NCBI GenBank assembly: GCA_944990035.1
Contig: CALYLX010000146.1
Span: forward strand, 930,001-994,000
DNA from: Clitopilus passeckerianus
Lineage: Eukaryota; Basidiomycota; Agaricomycetes; Agaricales; Entolomataceae
Length of the DNA stretch: 64,000 nucleotides
Direction: 5' to 3'
Below are positions 12,287 to 24,003 of this stretch, in pieces. Position numbers and translations under genes: made by a program. Under the pieces are notes generated by a model, which saw only the letters and a program-made list of their open reading frames with translations, was not told the DNA's origin and made no database searches. Each line of letters opens with the position of its first letter. Positions within the stretch are counted from its first letter, which is position 1.

Positions 12287-13198
12287 TGCCGATCCGAGCA
12301 GACCAAGGCACCAAATCTTCTATGTTCCAAGTTGCAAAGAATATCCAGAGCCACAAGTAAGGAACGTGTACAAAGGCAGGGAGAGAAAGGAGGAGAGAGA
12401 ACGAAACAAAGCAAGACTATTACATAGAATGCCTTCGTCTCACGCCGCCACATGAGCGAAGCATCTTAATGTACATGTTAAGGGCCGTCGCCGAGTACAG
12501 CTGGGGACGAACAGGAAATTCACAGATCTGATGACAGCGACCTTCCTAAAAAGTAGTCGCGACTCTCAAGTCAATATCGCGTGGTCCTGTTTGGATTGTT
12601 TGGATTGAAGGCTGCTGCGGCTCCAAACGGACTTTAACGGGCCGTTCTGACGGCCGGTGTTCCGGGACGCGTGGCGCAAGTTTAACACCGCGCCGTAGAC
12701 GTGGCTTCGAACCACATTCGCGAGCAGTTTGCAGTCTTCTAGGTGGAGAGACTCGAAAGCCCAGCTGTCGTCACGATCGTGCAAAGTCTGATCCGGAATT
12801 GAAAAAACGATCAGGGCCAGGCACTCAGGGTTGAGGAGACAGATTTCGTTGTGATCACTGAGGTCGCTTGCCCCGGCAATTCATGTAAGGCTTTTCACGC
12901 GATTTCTTCATTCCATCGGGACATGAGCACCGAGGTGACTGATCAGCTGAGATGTCATTTATATTCTCCAAAGGCAATTTCCCAAGCACCATGCACACGA
13001 CAATAATCTGTGAGGAAATTTTCAAGGCGCGCACATTCAGTTGTAGTTGCAAATCAAGAAATCCAAGAATATCTCTATTCAATGATACTTATACGAGTCC
13101 ACCACCCTGCAAGCTGTTGACCAATTATCGACATGAATGGGAGTCATATCCAGAATAGACCTACGGTCCTATGGACAAAGCGTCGTCGGAGATCCACA
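12287..13198. other. Intergenic region, no gene seen
   Basis: About 0.9 kb between the start of MFS copy 2 and the end of the alpha/beta hydrolase. Contains the likely promoter of MFS copy 2. Open frames of 60-75 codons on both strands show no domain or splice continuity. Confidence 0.5.
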
Positions 13199-14713
13199 TC
13201 AACCCCTTGCCTTCACCTGCTCACACCAATCTATCACTCTCTGACCAACTCTCTCCACCAACCCTTCATACTCCAAATTCTGGTTCTTGATGAATAACCC
13301 ACAATGCGCTGCAACTTCGTCCTCAACGCCCGCGATGGTAACCTTATCCCATTTCTGCATCCCGCCTAGGAGGTCACCAAGCCCATTAGGAAGGACGACG
13401 AAATGGCGCCCGGACTTGGGTTTCTTCTTCTTCTTCTCCTTGTCTTTGGATTTCTTCTCTTTCTTCTTATCTTCTGGTTTGCGCTCGTGATCATCTTCTT
13501 CTATCTCCAGTTGACCACCCTCTGCACCCGGCTCAACTGGCTCGACGCCCTCATCCTTCTGCTCCCGCTCCCTATCCTGCTCGTGATCGCTCTCCTTCTT
13601 TACTAGCGTCTCTGTCCAGTAATTGCACCACAATCCGTTCCACGCGACCAGCTTCGCGTACCGGTCCTTTAACCCGCTCGGATCGAACATACAGGAGCCA
13701 AACTGGAACCGTTCCGTGACCCATCGTTTGCTTGCGCCGTAGGGGTCGTCGGCGTGTTTGCGGGCCCAGCGAACGATCGGGTCGTTGGAGTGTGTGGCGA
13801 GGAATGTTTGGGCTTTAGCGAAAAAGGAGCGGTTGGGTTGAGGCGAGGGAATGGGCGATGGGGGCGCGGGAGAGGGAGAAGAAGTTATTGACGGGGTCGG
13901 GGTCGGGGAGGGAGGAATGGAGAGTGTAGAATGACTCGATAACTGGGACTGTGAAGCAGACCCAGCCTGCAGATTATCTATTTTGTTGCCTCAGGTGTCA
14001 GCATTGACTGGACATGAGCAATTGAACACTCTACCTTCGTATCTCTGCTTGAAAGCATCCCAATCGTCCGTGACCCTTTCATCGACCATCTTCACCTTCT
14101 CCTTGTTATTGAGCTCCTTCTCACTCTTCGTGTCCTTGTTGTTCTCATGATCCGGGAACAGGGAAGCAATCCCGCTGATCACAACGTGCGGGTGCATCCC
14201 GAGGTATGGGGTATCAAATGCTATGACGCCAACGATGCGGTTAGGCTTAGTTCCGGGGTATCCACTTGGGTTGTTCTTGCTATCCATAGCGGCGTCAGCA
14301 GCGAGGAGGCCTCCCATTGAATGACCCAGTAATATGACGGGCCCCGGAGGCTGGGTAGCGAGCCTGAGGATTGTTAGATGGAAGAACCCAGAGGCCGAGG
14401 TGGTTGGACGTACCATTCGAGAAAGTTTTTCGCTGCGTACGATATTGGCTTGACGCTCTTATAGGTCGGGTATATACTAGTCTGCACAGTTATACCAGAG
14501 CTTTGGGGTATAGTTGCTTGCAGGTGCGTTTGCAAATCGGTTGGGAATCCCTAGCAGAGCAGGATCAGCTTCCAGGGCCAGTTATCGTACTGGCGGTTAT
14601 ACCTGGAAAGTGGTATGATCACCTAATCACCATGCCTTTCGTTAACCTAAGCCTAATCATATTACGTGCTACACACCTTGAAATCCGTGAATATACACTA
14701 GGTGAAAGTGCAT
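13199..14713 (-). CDS. Alpha/beta-hydrolase (DUF676/lipase-like) with charged insert
   Basis: Serine hydrolase-fold protein of a conserved fungal family; substrate unknown. Spliced order: HFHLVYIHGFQG (oxyanion region, HG motif), a 20-nt micro-exon completing GDHTTFQ, GFPTDLQTHLQATIPQSSG, then the exon ending AAKNFLEW, then LATQPPGPVILLGHSMGG with the nucleophile Ser in GHSMG. After a helical region come a Pro/Ser-rich stretch, MFDPSGLKDRYAKLVAWNG, a long Lys/Glu-rich insert (minus strand, roughly 13400-13600), and a conserved tail FVVLPNGLGDLLGGMQKWDKV...HCGLF, whose His may complete the triad. The start is the ATG at 14713; an upstream exon is possible because an acceptor-like CCTTCAG lies just before it. 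Confidence 0.75.
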
Positions 14714-15323
14714 GTCGTATAACTGAAGGAAAGAACGGGCTCATTCAGGCCATGCTCCATTATCCCGTCGCAGTTGATGGCATGGGCCACTGCGCAATAG
14801 ATTCAAGCAGAGGCTGTGCTGATCGCTTTGGACTTCCAAATTTGGGGCTGTGCTAAGCGCTCAGCTGATCTTGCAAGAAACCGTCATGAGGTCTTGGCTG
14901 CAGGCCTCAAGGCTCAAGAGCTACTCTCTGGAATGACTCATATTTCAAGCAACGAAGACCTTCTGGAGACGAAGCTCCTGCTCTACTGGCAGATGATCCT
15001 GCCTGCAGCAGACGAGGTGTGGCGGGTCGTGAGTGACTTAAGCAGCCTAGGTAGTACGAAGCCAACCGGAATGATATTGGATCGACAAAACAATGGGAGT
15101 GTCCAGAAGCTAATATATACACAGTTTCTTGAATTTGTTTGGATGTTATATTGGTACAGTGATTCATGGATTTATGCTAAAGGATGTGAAAGTTGGGCCT
15201 GAAACGGTGCCAGCGTCAGTTCACAGTTACTTGAAGAAAGGGTTTATCCCACCTTGTGGATATTGAAGAATCGACATTTGCCATCACGGTGAGGCAGCTA
15301 CTGCAGAAGAAGAACGTGCGATG
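14714..15323. other. Intergenic region with an unsupported open frame
   Basis: Roughly 600 bp. A 128-codon plus-strand frame (14816-15202) has no recognisable domain, and the minus strand is equally open in parts. I do not call a gene here. Confidence 0.4.
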
Positions 15324-15781
15324 TCAGAGAGGTCGACGCCTGTAGAGCTCATCAGCCATCAAATCGGTGCTTAAGCCATGGAAGCCCTTACTGCCGTTCT
15401 TGAAGACGTTCTTCCTGAGTTTCTTGTTGCTCGCTGCTTCCTCGTTGCTGAGAGAGCTGCTTGACCTTGCAACTGGAGGTTTAGTTTCGGCAGGAACTTC
15501 GAAGGAGACTGTCAGAATGGTACCGAGATCGTGTGATAGCCGTCCCACTCACCCGAATCGCTAGGAGCAGGGCTCAGATCATTCGTCTTCAATGTATTGT
15601 CCTCTTCCTGGTACTCTTCATCACGAAGAGCAGCATCCTCGAGATCACGCTCGTTAGCGAGGCTACCCCAATTGTGACCACCAGCACCGCCTTTGCGCAG
15701 CGACTTGTCAAGACCAGACTTGGACTCTGATCGATCCCTGTTTGCAGCACGGGGGAATGTAGCACGAGCAGTGCGAGTCAT
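15324..15781 (-). CDS. Small HABP4/Stm1-type RNA-binding protein
   Basis: Two exons, 15553-15781 and 15324-15508, 414 nt, 137 aa. The N-terminal half carries NRDRSESKSGLDKSLRKGGA followed by GGHNWGS, the glycine-rich signature of the hyaluronan/mRNA-binding (HABP4/PAI-RBP1, yeast Stm1) domain. These proteins associate with ribosomes or mRNA. The C-terminal half is Ser/Lys-rich, with NKKLRKNVFKNGSKGFHGLS. The start is the ATG at 15781 and a TATA-like box lies about 95 bp upstream. The neighbouring 5-phosphatase is divergent, so the 478 bp between them probably holds both promoters. The domain assignment rests on the one motif; the exact cellular role is inferred. Confidence 0.75.
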
Positions 15782-15870
15782 GACTGATACTAGACACGAA
15801 GAGACGGCGAGAAGAGCTGTTGTTGTAGTTGCGAAGAAGCCAATTGTCGGTCCCTTCTTATTCGCCGCCC

Positions 15871-15878
15871 TTATATAG
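15871..15878 (-). promoter_or_regulatory. TATA-like box upstream of the HABP4-type gene
   Basis: CTATATAA on the minus strand, about 90-97 bp upstream of the ATG at 15781. Motif and spacing fit a core promoter; no other support. Confidence 0.45.
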
Positions 15879-16259
15879 TCCTTTCAAAGGCCCCACGCCC
15901 CTGTGTTTCCTGAATGGACGACATCTGATCTCAATTCAAACCTTCCAGAGCCTTCTATTCTCACTCTTGGTTATCATACCACAATCGTTGTTTTTCTTGT
16001 CGTTTACTCGTTACTGTGGTCTATTTCAGAAGCCATCGATACTAGGTGTTGTCTAGATTATTCTACACGCCTCGAGTAGGCCTCGTTTAAGGCAAGATAA
16101 CCGAAATGCGGGGTATGGACACGTGAACGTCGTTATGACCTTTTTTGTTGCGCGTGTGTTGATCGATGATCGCCACCTTGCCCAGTTTGGTTCCGTACTA
16201 TCATCTCATACGTCGTCTGAACTCAGAAGACGCACTGGCCTGTGAAGTCAACGTTCTCC

Positions 16260-19200
16260 ATGGAATTGGCTATTCAATCACTTCTACGGTCTACAGAGCA
16301 AGTACGACTAACTCTCAACACAAATCTGGTACGGGATGTCGATATTTCCGGGGACGGCAATGTTCCAGAAGCCATGATATCTGGGTCTGCGGACGAGGCT
16401 CGATTCATAGCCATTATCTCGCACAAGGACAATTGGAGTGGTGAAGACGAAGGAGGGTATGTCCACTTCGCCGACGATCATTCTTCTTTAGTTCTTCGGA
16501 TTCTGCTTCCGGGATCCGAATCCTTGCTGGGCAGGTTGACTGACTTCAGCCCGCAGCGTCTTCGTCTATAAGCAACATAACTCCTCGGATAACAATGGCC
16601 TTGATCTAGAAAGAGTATACGAAATAGATGATACGTTTACCTTAAACATAGCTCAGAGTCAGCGAGCTCCTGGGGATGTTGCGAGAATGTCCATGCATGA
16701 AGCTGCCCCGACTGGTCAGTTCTGCCAATGGTGCTGTGAAATCTAATAGATCTCAAGCTTTATTGCAGGGTTCATGTTCTCCTTGTCCTCTGGTAACTCT
16801 GGGGAAATGCATGCTTCGAAGCCCCCGATGTTCTTTACGAGCGACGTTGCGAGTCTTCGTAACTTCTCGAAGGCGTGTAATGAGATTCGGAATACTTATG
16901 GTGAGCAGAGCTAACGAACCTCTGATACCGCTTGTTGGGATATTAATTCCTCTGCGTTACTAGTAACAAAGCAGGCTGTACAGGTGGCAGCTCTGATTAC
17001 CGAGAAATTCAAATGGTTAGAACCATACATCGCCCAAAGCGAAGCATTCAACGCCTGTAAGTTTCACCATCGCTTTCTCCAACGTTTCATTTATTCAATT
17101 TGGCTTTGAAGTCAACACGGAACCTCAAGACCTGCGCATTCTCAACCAACCACTTCATACCCGCCTCTCGCCAGCAAGTGCAGGCCTACCAGGTGATGAC
17201 CCAGCAGACCTCCGACTAGTCCGAGACGACTGGATCAGAACGACATCGCACAAGCTATCGACAACAGGGCACCAAACGTTAAAGATTCGCCTCGGGACCT
17301 TCAATGTCAACGATCAAATGCCGTCGCAGGACCTATCAAGCTGGCTGCAGGGGAAAGTGCCCAGTGAGTACGGGAAGACGATACCTCCCGTGGATGAGCT
17401 ATCCCCGTTACCTCTGGATAGGATTCTCAGTGGCATGTCTCTGGAGAGCTCTGCTAGTGGCGACTCTGCCACGAAATCAGCATCGACCGAAGAAGAGGAG
17501 GACATGGATCCTGATCTTATTGTTCTTGGATTCCAAGAACTAGACTTATCGACCGAGGCCTTGATATACTCGTCGACTACAGTAAGAGAGGACGCGTGGA
17601 CGGCCGCTGCGATTGCATCCCTCGGCGAGAAAGGTGGCGAGTACAGGAAGGCAAGATGGTCGCTTCTCATATTTTGGTCTGTAGTGACTTTATGCATCCA
17701 GCTTGCTTCTCGACAACTCGTAGGAACTCTGATGATTATCCTCGTAAAGACCTCTCTTTCCTCTTGTTTCTCCTGTATTCGTACGGCGGCGGCCGGTGTA
17801 GGAGTACTAGGCGTCATGGTAAAGCATTCCTTCCTTCCTCTAGCTTACTCATCTCAGGCTCGGTTCGTAGGGAAATAAAGGTGGTATCGCTATCCAGCTC
17901 ACGTATACACCTCCTGCTACAGAAGAACACGCTTCGCCTGGGCCAACTACCATTGCTTTCGTCAACACCCACTTGGCTGCATTTGATGAGCAGTACGAGA
18001 AACGAAACTCCGATTTCAGAGAGCTGGCGAAGCGATTGGTTCTTGTTGGACAACATGGAGACGCAGAAGCGAGGTACCCAAGCGTATTTGACGCTGACTA
18101 TCTGTTTTGGATGGTGGGTAGACGTATTTCTACTCTCCTTCTCACTTCGCTGATTTGGTTTCCGGCCTCCAGGGAGGTACACTCCAAGTGACTTAGATCG
18201 GAGACTTGCAGCCTCACAAGGATCAATGCAGATTTGAACTATCGTCTCGAAGTACCGGACGCAGACATACGCGCAATATTGAGCGCCGACTATCTGGCTG
18301 GAAGGTTTGAGGTCTTACTGAAATACGATCAGGTACTAGTTGTCGGCTTCAAAATCTACTTGTTCTCGTGACTCATTCCGATTTTAGCTGAGACTCGCCA
18401 AGGCTCAAAAGAAAGCCTTTGAGAGTTTCCAAGAGCCTGCTATCAACTTTCTACCGTGAGTATATGCGCTAGTAAATCCCGTTCTCGCACGTAATCAGCC
18501 ATTGCTTTAGAACATATCGCTTTTCTCCTGGGGTTGCCAGAGACTCTTTGGATTATGACATCAAGTAAGTGCCAGAGATAGACCTGCTGAGAGGCGCCAT
18601 TTACCTAAAGATTGAAAAGGCGGAAACCAGCTTGGACAGATCGCATTTTATACATGACCTCCCCTTCTGGACTTGTTGAATCTACTTCGTATATCGGTCA
18701 CCCGCACATCAGAATGAGCGACCATAAACCCGTTTCTGCTGATTATCGCATCGGGGTGCGTTCTTACGTTCTCGAAACCCAATATCGAATTTGCTAACAA
18801 ATGACCAGGTCGACTTGTATGATATAGAATCTCAGAAGGAAGACGCCAAGCAACTTTATAAGAGTGTATATTCCCTGGATGACCCATCGGCCAAGAGAGA
18901 CCTTAAAATTCTTGATAACACCATGGTCGATTTTGGGGACATCTAGTAAGGTTTCTCTGTTACCACCGGCTGTTCAGTGGCTGAGCGTTAATGGCTTATA
19001 GTTACCAGCGTCAATCCGAACGAACAATAGATGTCAAGAACACGGGAAAGGTCGGTTTTCTTGTCTAGTTCCGACTTGCGCTAGGCTCAACGAGATCCAG
19101 GCTCCCTGCGTTTATCGTTTCGTGGCTGCAGATGAGGACTCAAGTATATGTGAGTTTGGCTTGCACTTATTTCAAAGGTGATACTTTAACACGTCAAGAA

Positions 19201-20299
19201 GTCCCGGATTGGCTACGAGCAGAACCTTTGCACGCTCTCCTCCTCCCAGACGAAACTATACGAGTCAAGATCACCGTGCTGGTGGACAACGCCTGTGCAC
19301 AGCGGATGAACCTTGCAGAGAAAGATGTTCGAGCTACTCTAATTCTACATACACTTCTCGGAAAAGATCATTTCTTGTCGGTAACAGGAACATATAGTGC
19401 GTGATTCCTGATCCTACTCACTATATGCGCTAAATTTGACGCCTGATTTCCTTTAGAGTATACCTGCTTCTCCAATAACCTCTCCACTCTGACAAGACTC
19501 CCTGAACCGATACGGAAAGTCTCATCCGTGGACGAGCTGTTACCAGTAAAGGAGCAGATCAATGCACCGAAGGAGATCATGAAGCTCATAAACCAGCTGA
19601 TGTCTGACCATGCTGATGTCGAGGGCCTGTTCATGATACCTGGTGATGAGGACAAAGTTCAGACAATACGAGAGGTATGCGATGCTCCACCGCCACTGCA
19701 ACACCGAGGAGACTGATGAATTGTCGAATTTTACAGTGTCTTGATACCGGCGATGAATTCCCATACAACAAGGATGAGACAGATCCTTCTGTCTATCTGG
19801 CCTTTGCGACGACCTTGCTTGAGTTCTTGGATTCACTCACCGAGCCAGTAGTGCCTAGCTCTCTGCATTTGCGATGTGGAGATATGACGAGCCGGGATGA
19901 AGCTTTTGAGGTCTGTGAAGGCCCTTTTTGATGCACTATATTTGCGACTGATCCGGTTCACAATTGCAGCTCCTCGACTCATTCCCGCCAGCTTCTGTGA
20001 ATGTAAGTGTTCCGAATTTAGAACGCGTAAACATTCTAACCATTGCCACTGTAGGTATGGATATCCTTAACAGCCTACCTCCATTACATCTGCCAGTGTG
20101 CACCAACCCAAGAGAAGCAAGTTGAGAAAGCAAAGCAAATAGGTAGGAGGCATACATCCACGTTTCCACCGTTATTTCACTTACACCCTCCCCAGCAATA
20201 CTTTTTGCTCCAGTTCTCTTGCGTGACGACCCAAAGATCGTCTCACCGCCAATTTCAATTCTCACCAAGATCGGATTCTTACTGTATTTCATCTCGTGA
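16260..20299 (+). CDS. OCRL/INPP5B-like inositol polyphosphate 5-phosphatase
   Basis: Removes the 5-phosphate from PtdIns(4,5)P2 and related lipids, acting in endosome/Golgi traffic. First exons are 16260-16456, 16557-16714, 16769-16900, 16991-17056 and one from 17112; about a dozen more follow. Order: PH-like N-terminus (IAIISHKDNW, VFVYKQH), catalytic domain from LGTFNVNDQMPS through DPDLIVLGFQELDLS, VGVLGVMGNKGGIAIQ, FVNTHLAAF, DLNYRLEVPDADIR, RKPAWTDRILYMTS and IRMSDHKPV, then an ASH-type beta domain (DFGDI...RTIDVKNTGK) and a RhoGAP-like module ending at FLLYFIS. The usual WxGDLNYR reads WMVDLNYR in the splice model I favour, so the Gly before Asp appears replaced. The RhoGAP part lacks an obvious arginine finger, as is known for OCRL. 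It ends 120 bp from the convergent Cyp40 gene. Confidence 0.88.
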
Positions 20300-20419
20300 G
20301 GTATCAACACCGATTCCAGCAATTGTACAACCCATGTATGATTATATGCGCATTATTGATAATACATCCGTCCTATATGTGCCCTCGTGTCCCTCCCCCC
20401 CTCCTGATTGGTTCAACGA

Positions 20420-21772
20420 TCAAGAAAACATCTTCTTGAAGGCCTTCTTTTCCTTATCCCTCTTCTCCTTCCTTCGTTGTCTGACTTTGGTTAGCTCGGC
20501 AGCGATAGCGGCATCATCTGGGACGAGTTTGCTGGCTTTGATGAGGTCCTCTTCGGCATCGTCTTCTTCCTTGAGAATGGATTCTGCGAGGGAGCGGCGA
20601 TAGAGTGCTTTTGCTGAAAAAACGTCTCATGAGTTCGGGCTCAAATCAGGTAAACTGGCAAATAACTCACCCTTGTCAGCGTCATTAAGTTGCAGGGTGT
20701 CAAAAGCGCGCGTTGCACTCTTTTTCGCAATCCTGGCAGACTCCGCCGTCGAAGGCTGGACTCGGATGGCTGCAAGTGCAGAGTTGAGAAGCAGGGGTGC
20801 CAGAAGGGCGTCATAGGACCTCTGCAGGTCTGGTGAATCAAGGCCCTTGTGGAAGTCGAGATATCGGATTGATTCTAAGTCAACAAGTTAGATCCGAGCA
20901 CTGATGCAGCTTAAGGAGAATCTTACTCTGATACTTCTCAAGCGCATCTTCTGCTTTCCCGTCCTTGAACAACTTATTGCCTACTTCCCTGACAGCTTGG
21001 GCAATCTCGAGTGCCTTTTCAGGCTTATCTGCTCCACGCTCCTCATCTTCTGGGTAGTCCTCATATATATCGCCATCAAGAGTTTGTCCGTCCGCCTCCA
21101 GAGAAGGGTCTCCGGTCCCTAAAACACCAGAATCCGCAATGATAATCGGCGCTGTCGGCACATCTCCAGTTCCAGTGGGGTAGTTCTCGATTTGACGAAC
21201 GACCGATTTGCCTTTGAAGACTTCACCGAATACGACGTGTTTGTCGTCTAGATGTGGTGTCGCCGATACAGTGATGAAGAACTGAGAACCGTTGGTATTG
21301 GGACCAGCGTTGGCCATAGAGAGGAGGAAGGGGCGAGAGTGCTTGGCCGGAAATGCTTCATCCTCGAATTTTTCGCCGTAGATGGATTCACCGCCTGTGC
21401 CGTTGCCTGCAGTGAAGTCGCCACCTTGGCACATGAACCTAATCTCATGTCAGAATTATGAGTTTGCCTTTTCCCAGAGTCGAACTCACCCTTTGATCAC
21501 ACGATGGAATCCGGATCCTTTGAAGTGTAGTGGTTTTCCGGACCTGCCTACTCCCTTTTCGCCCGTACATAGTGCACCTGCAAAGTCCCTATAAGCTACT
21601 GCACTCCTAACAAGCCAAAGTGCCTATGATACTTACGGAAGTTTTCAGCAGTCTTTGGTACAAGATCGCTGTAAAGCGAGAAGATGATCCTCCCTGCCTT
21701 TTTGTCGCCGATCGTGATATCAAAAAACACGAACGGGCGCTCAGCAGCGGCGCTCGATGATGCTTCAGCCAT
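20420..21772 (-). CDS. cpr6: Cyclophilin 40 (peptidyl-prolyl isomerase with TPR)
   Basis: Hsp90-associated peptidyl-prolyl cis-trans isomerase. Exons 21637-21772, 21490-21577, 20927-21438, 20671-20874 and 20420-20613 give 377 aa, the normal Cyp40 length. The isomerase domain (about 10-180) includes [49 protein letters not shown] and [13 protein letters not shown]. The active-site Arg, Phe, Gln and Phe are present, and the CypA tryptophan is His, as in other Cyp40s. The C-terminal half holds TPR helices ([30 protein letters not shown]) ending in a basic tail KKMFS. The gene is convergent with the 5-phosphatase and divergent from the oxidoreductase at 22447. Confidence 0.95.
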
Positions 21773-22446
21773 TCTGCACTTGGTGTCAAAGATTGAAGAA
21801 GATCTGCACGATAGATGTGGTCGACAACGATTAGCACTGGGCCTTCGGTATTTTTATTCGAGCGCGATTTTTACTCAACTGGTATCAACATGGAATGTGC
21901 TGGAACGTGCTGGAAAACCGCATGGGGCTGGGCCGCACTGCCACTCCTTGGCTCACCGTCGCTGCCTTTAGCACTGTCAGCACCGTTTTTTTCGGTGCGT
22001 GTCGCATCATCTAGGTCGCGAGGTCAGAAACACGCGTCTCTCAAGATTTTAGCGCCTTAAAACGGTGCCGTAAGGCAGAGAAATGGCATTGGACTTTTCA
22101 CGCCGACTTTTCACATGACGTCTATTCGTCCTTCAGAATCGGACCTCTGCCGTTGAGGACAACCACTGGCACTCTGACTACACTGGAACAGGAGATTAAG
22201 GAGCCTTCAAAGCTCAGCTCTGAACATCTCTGGAAATAGCGTCAAACTCCTAAAAGCTCAGGAGACGCCGTTTCTTAGAATCTCCGAGACTTCCCCGCGT
22301 GGAATTCGGGAACTCGACGGTAGATCTTTTGACCTCCTTGCTCTGTCATCCAGTGGCATCATCCAGCTTCGTGATCATGGCTACAATTTATATCTAACTC
22401 GATATCTCATCTTGATCGTTCCCCATCTATTCCTCTTCTCACAACT
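21773..22446. promoter_or_regulatory. Divergent promoter region, Cyp40 / oxidoreductase
   Basis: 674 bp between two divergent starts. No coding frame supported. AT-rich ATTTATATCTAACTC at about 22387 lies some 60 bp before the oxidoreductase ATG. Specific operators cannot be identified by eye. Confidence 0.4.
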
Positions 22447-23720
22447 ATGTCTTCTGCCGGAATTGCTATCCTCGGTGCTGGGCTTTTCGCCAAACAAGGT
22501 TGGTGGCACTCTTGAATCCTAATGAAATAGCCAAGAACTGATGTCATCCTTCTAACAGCTCATCTTCCTGCCCTCGCACAACTCGGGAGCTCTGTCCCTC
22601 CTCTCAAAGCCGTTTACTCGCGTTCAGAGAAGAGTGCCCAAGATCTCGCCTCAGCAGCCACCGAATCCCTCAAAACCACTCCAGACGTCTACCATGACGG
22701 CGACAGCTCCAAGAACCTCGATGCTCTCCTTGCCCGATCTGACATCTCCGCCGTCATCCTCGTCCTCCCCATCACGCTCCAACCAAGCGTCATCCTCAAG
22801 GCTCTCGCTGCAGGCAAACACGTTCTTAGCGAGAAGCCTGTGGCTCCTACGGTCAAGGAGGGGCTTGAGTTGATCAAGACCTACGCCGAGCAGTATAAGA
22901 GCAAGGGCTTGATCTGGAGGGTCGCAGAGAACTTTGAGGCTGAGCCTGCGTTCATAAAGGCTGCGAAGGCTATTAAGGATGGCAGGATTGGGAAGGTTAA
23001 TTTCTTCAGGAGTGTGGTGTTCAACCACATCGATGAGGAGAATAATCAGTGGTATAAGACTCCCTGGAGGACTGTTCCTGATGTAAGTGGTTTTGCAAAC
23101 GTGATGCTGGATATCATCTGATAGCTATTCTGCTTCATAGTACCAAGGCGGTTTCTTGCTCGACGGCGGAGTAGTATGTCTATACTTCATCCAACGATCC
23201 TGTCCCGTACTAACTATTCCTCTCTCAGCACACAGTAGCGGCCCTCCGCGTCATGCTCCCCTCACGAATCAACGAGCTCTCATCCTTCGCCTCCCTCAAC
23301 AAAAAGACCCTCCCACCCCATGACACAATCCACGTTATCGCCCGCTCCGGCTCCCAATTCCACGGAACACTCGAAATGACCTTCGCATCTCCCACCAGCG
23401 CGCGCCCCGCCTCTGAAGGCTTCCTTATCACAGGCTCCGACGGTTGGCTTAGCGTCAACTTCGCTGAGGGCGGAAAGCTGAAGGTGAAGATTGTTTCGAA
23501 GAAGGACGCGAATGGAGAGGAGAAGGCGGAGGAGTTCGAGGAGGCAGGTTCGGGCGTTAAGGACGAGCTCGCAGCGTTCTTTGGGAAGTTGGGAAGCGAT
23601 CTGGGTGCTTTAGATATTGGAGAACCCATTGAGGCGTTGAGGGATGTTGCTTTCATTGAGGCTGCATTGAACAGCGATGGAAAGTTGATTGATTTGAATG
23701 CATTGGTACCTTCTGCCTAA
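22447..23720 (+). CDS. Gfo/Idh/MocA-family NAD(P)-dependent oxidoreductase
   Basis: Rossmann-fold dehydrogenase; sugar or dihydrodiol-type substrate likely, not determinable. Exons 22447-22498, 22559-23082, 23141-23173 and 23229-23720 give 366 aa. The N-terminus carries the dinucleotide motif AILGAGLFAKQAHLPAL (GxGxxA-like). It is followed by SDISAVILVLP and the family hallmark AAGKHVLSEKPVAPT, with the catalytic-type EKP Lys. The C-terminal beta-sheet domain contains GGFLLDGGVHTVAALR, where the DGGVH motif supplies a conserved His. Lacks a targeting peptide. The 33-nt third exon encodes only the YQGGFLLDGGV stretch. The nearest equivalents in fungi are cytosolic proteins often annotated as trans-1,2-dihydrobenzene-1,2-diol dehydrogenase-like. 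Confidence 0.9.
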
Positions 23721-24003
23721 ATTACTTATGGCCAAGTAACCTTATTGGTATCTAAATTGAATATTTTGCACACTCAAGAAGAACTTGCCCACTGGCAAGA
23801 GCTTGAAATTGCATCTTTTCGCCTAATCAGGCAGTCGGTGGCCTCTGAAGCAAATAAGGCATGTCGGCGTCAATGTTACCGGATACCCGGTTACTGTACC
23901 GGTCACCTTAACCTTGTGATACGGGGTCCAACATATAACTGACTGGTGTCCCCAGCTTCTACTCCTTCTTCCACCTTGTTTTGCCTCGAAATTTATTGAA
24001 ATA

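Noticed and set aside
12690..12720. GGCTTCGAACCAC, resembling a tRNA T-arm
   Set aside because: No matching acceptor, D or anticodon stems could be built around it.
13287..13606. Plus-strand frames rich in Leu and Phe that look like membrane proteins
   Set aside because: They are the complement of the Lys/Glu-rich insert of the minus-strand hydrolase.
14816..15202. 128-codon plus-strand frame
   Set aside because: No start context or domain; opposite strand also open, consistent with chance.
16458..16556. Possible extra exon containing VLRILLPGSESLLG in the 5-phosphatase
   Set aside because: It would leave a 22-nt intron; treating the whole stretch as one intron gives a clean phase and the EGGVFVYKQ join.
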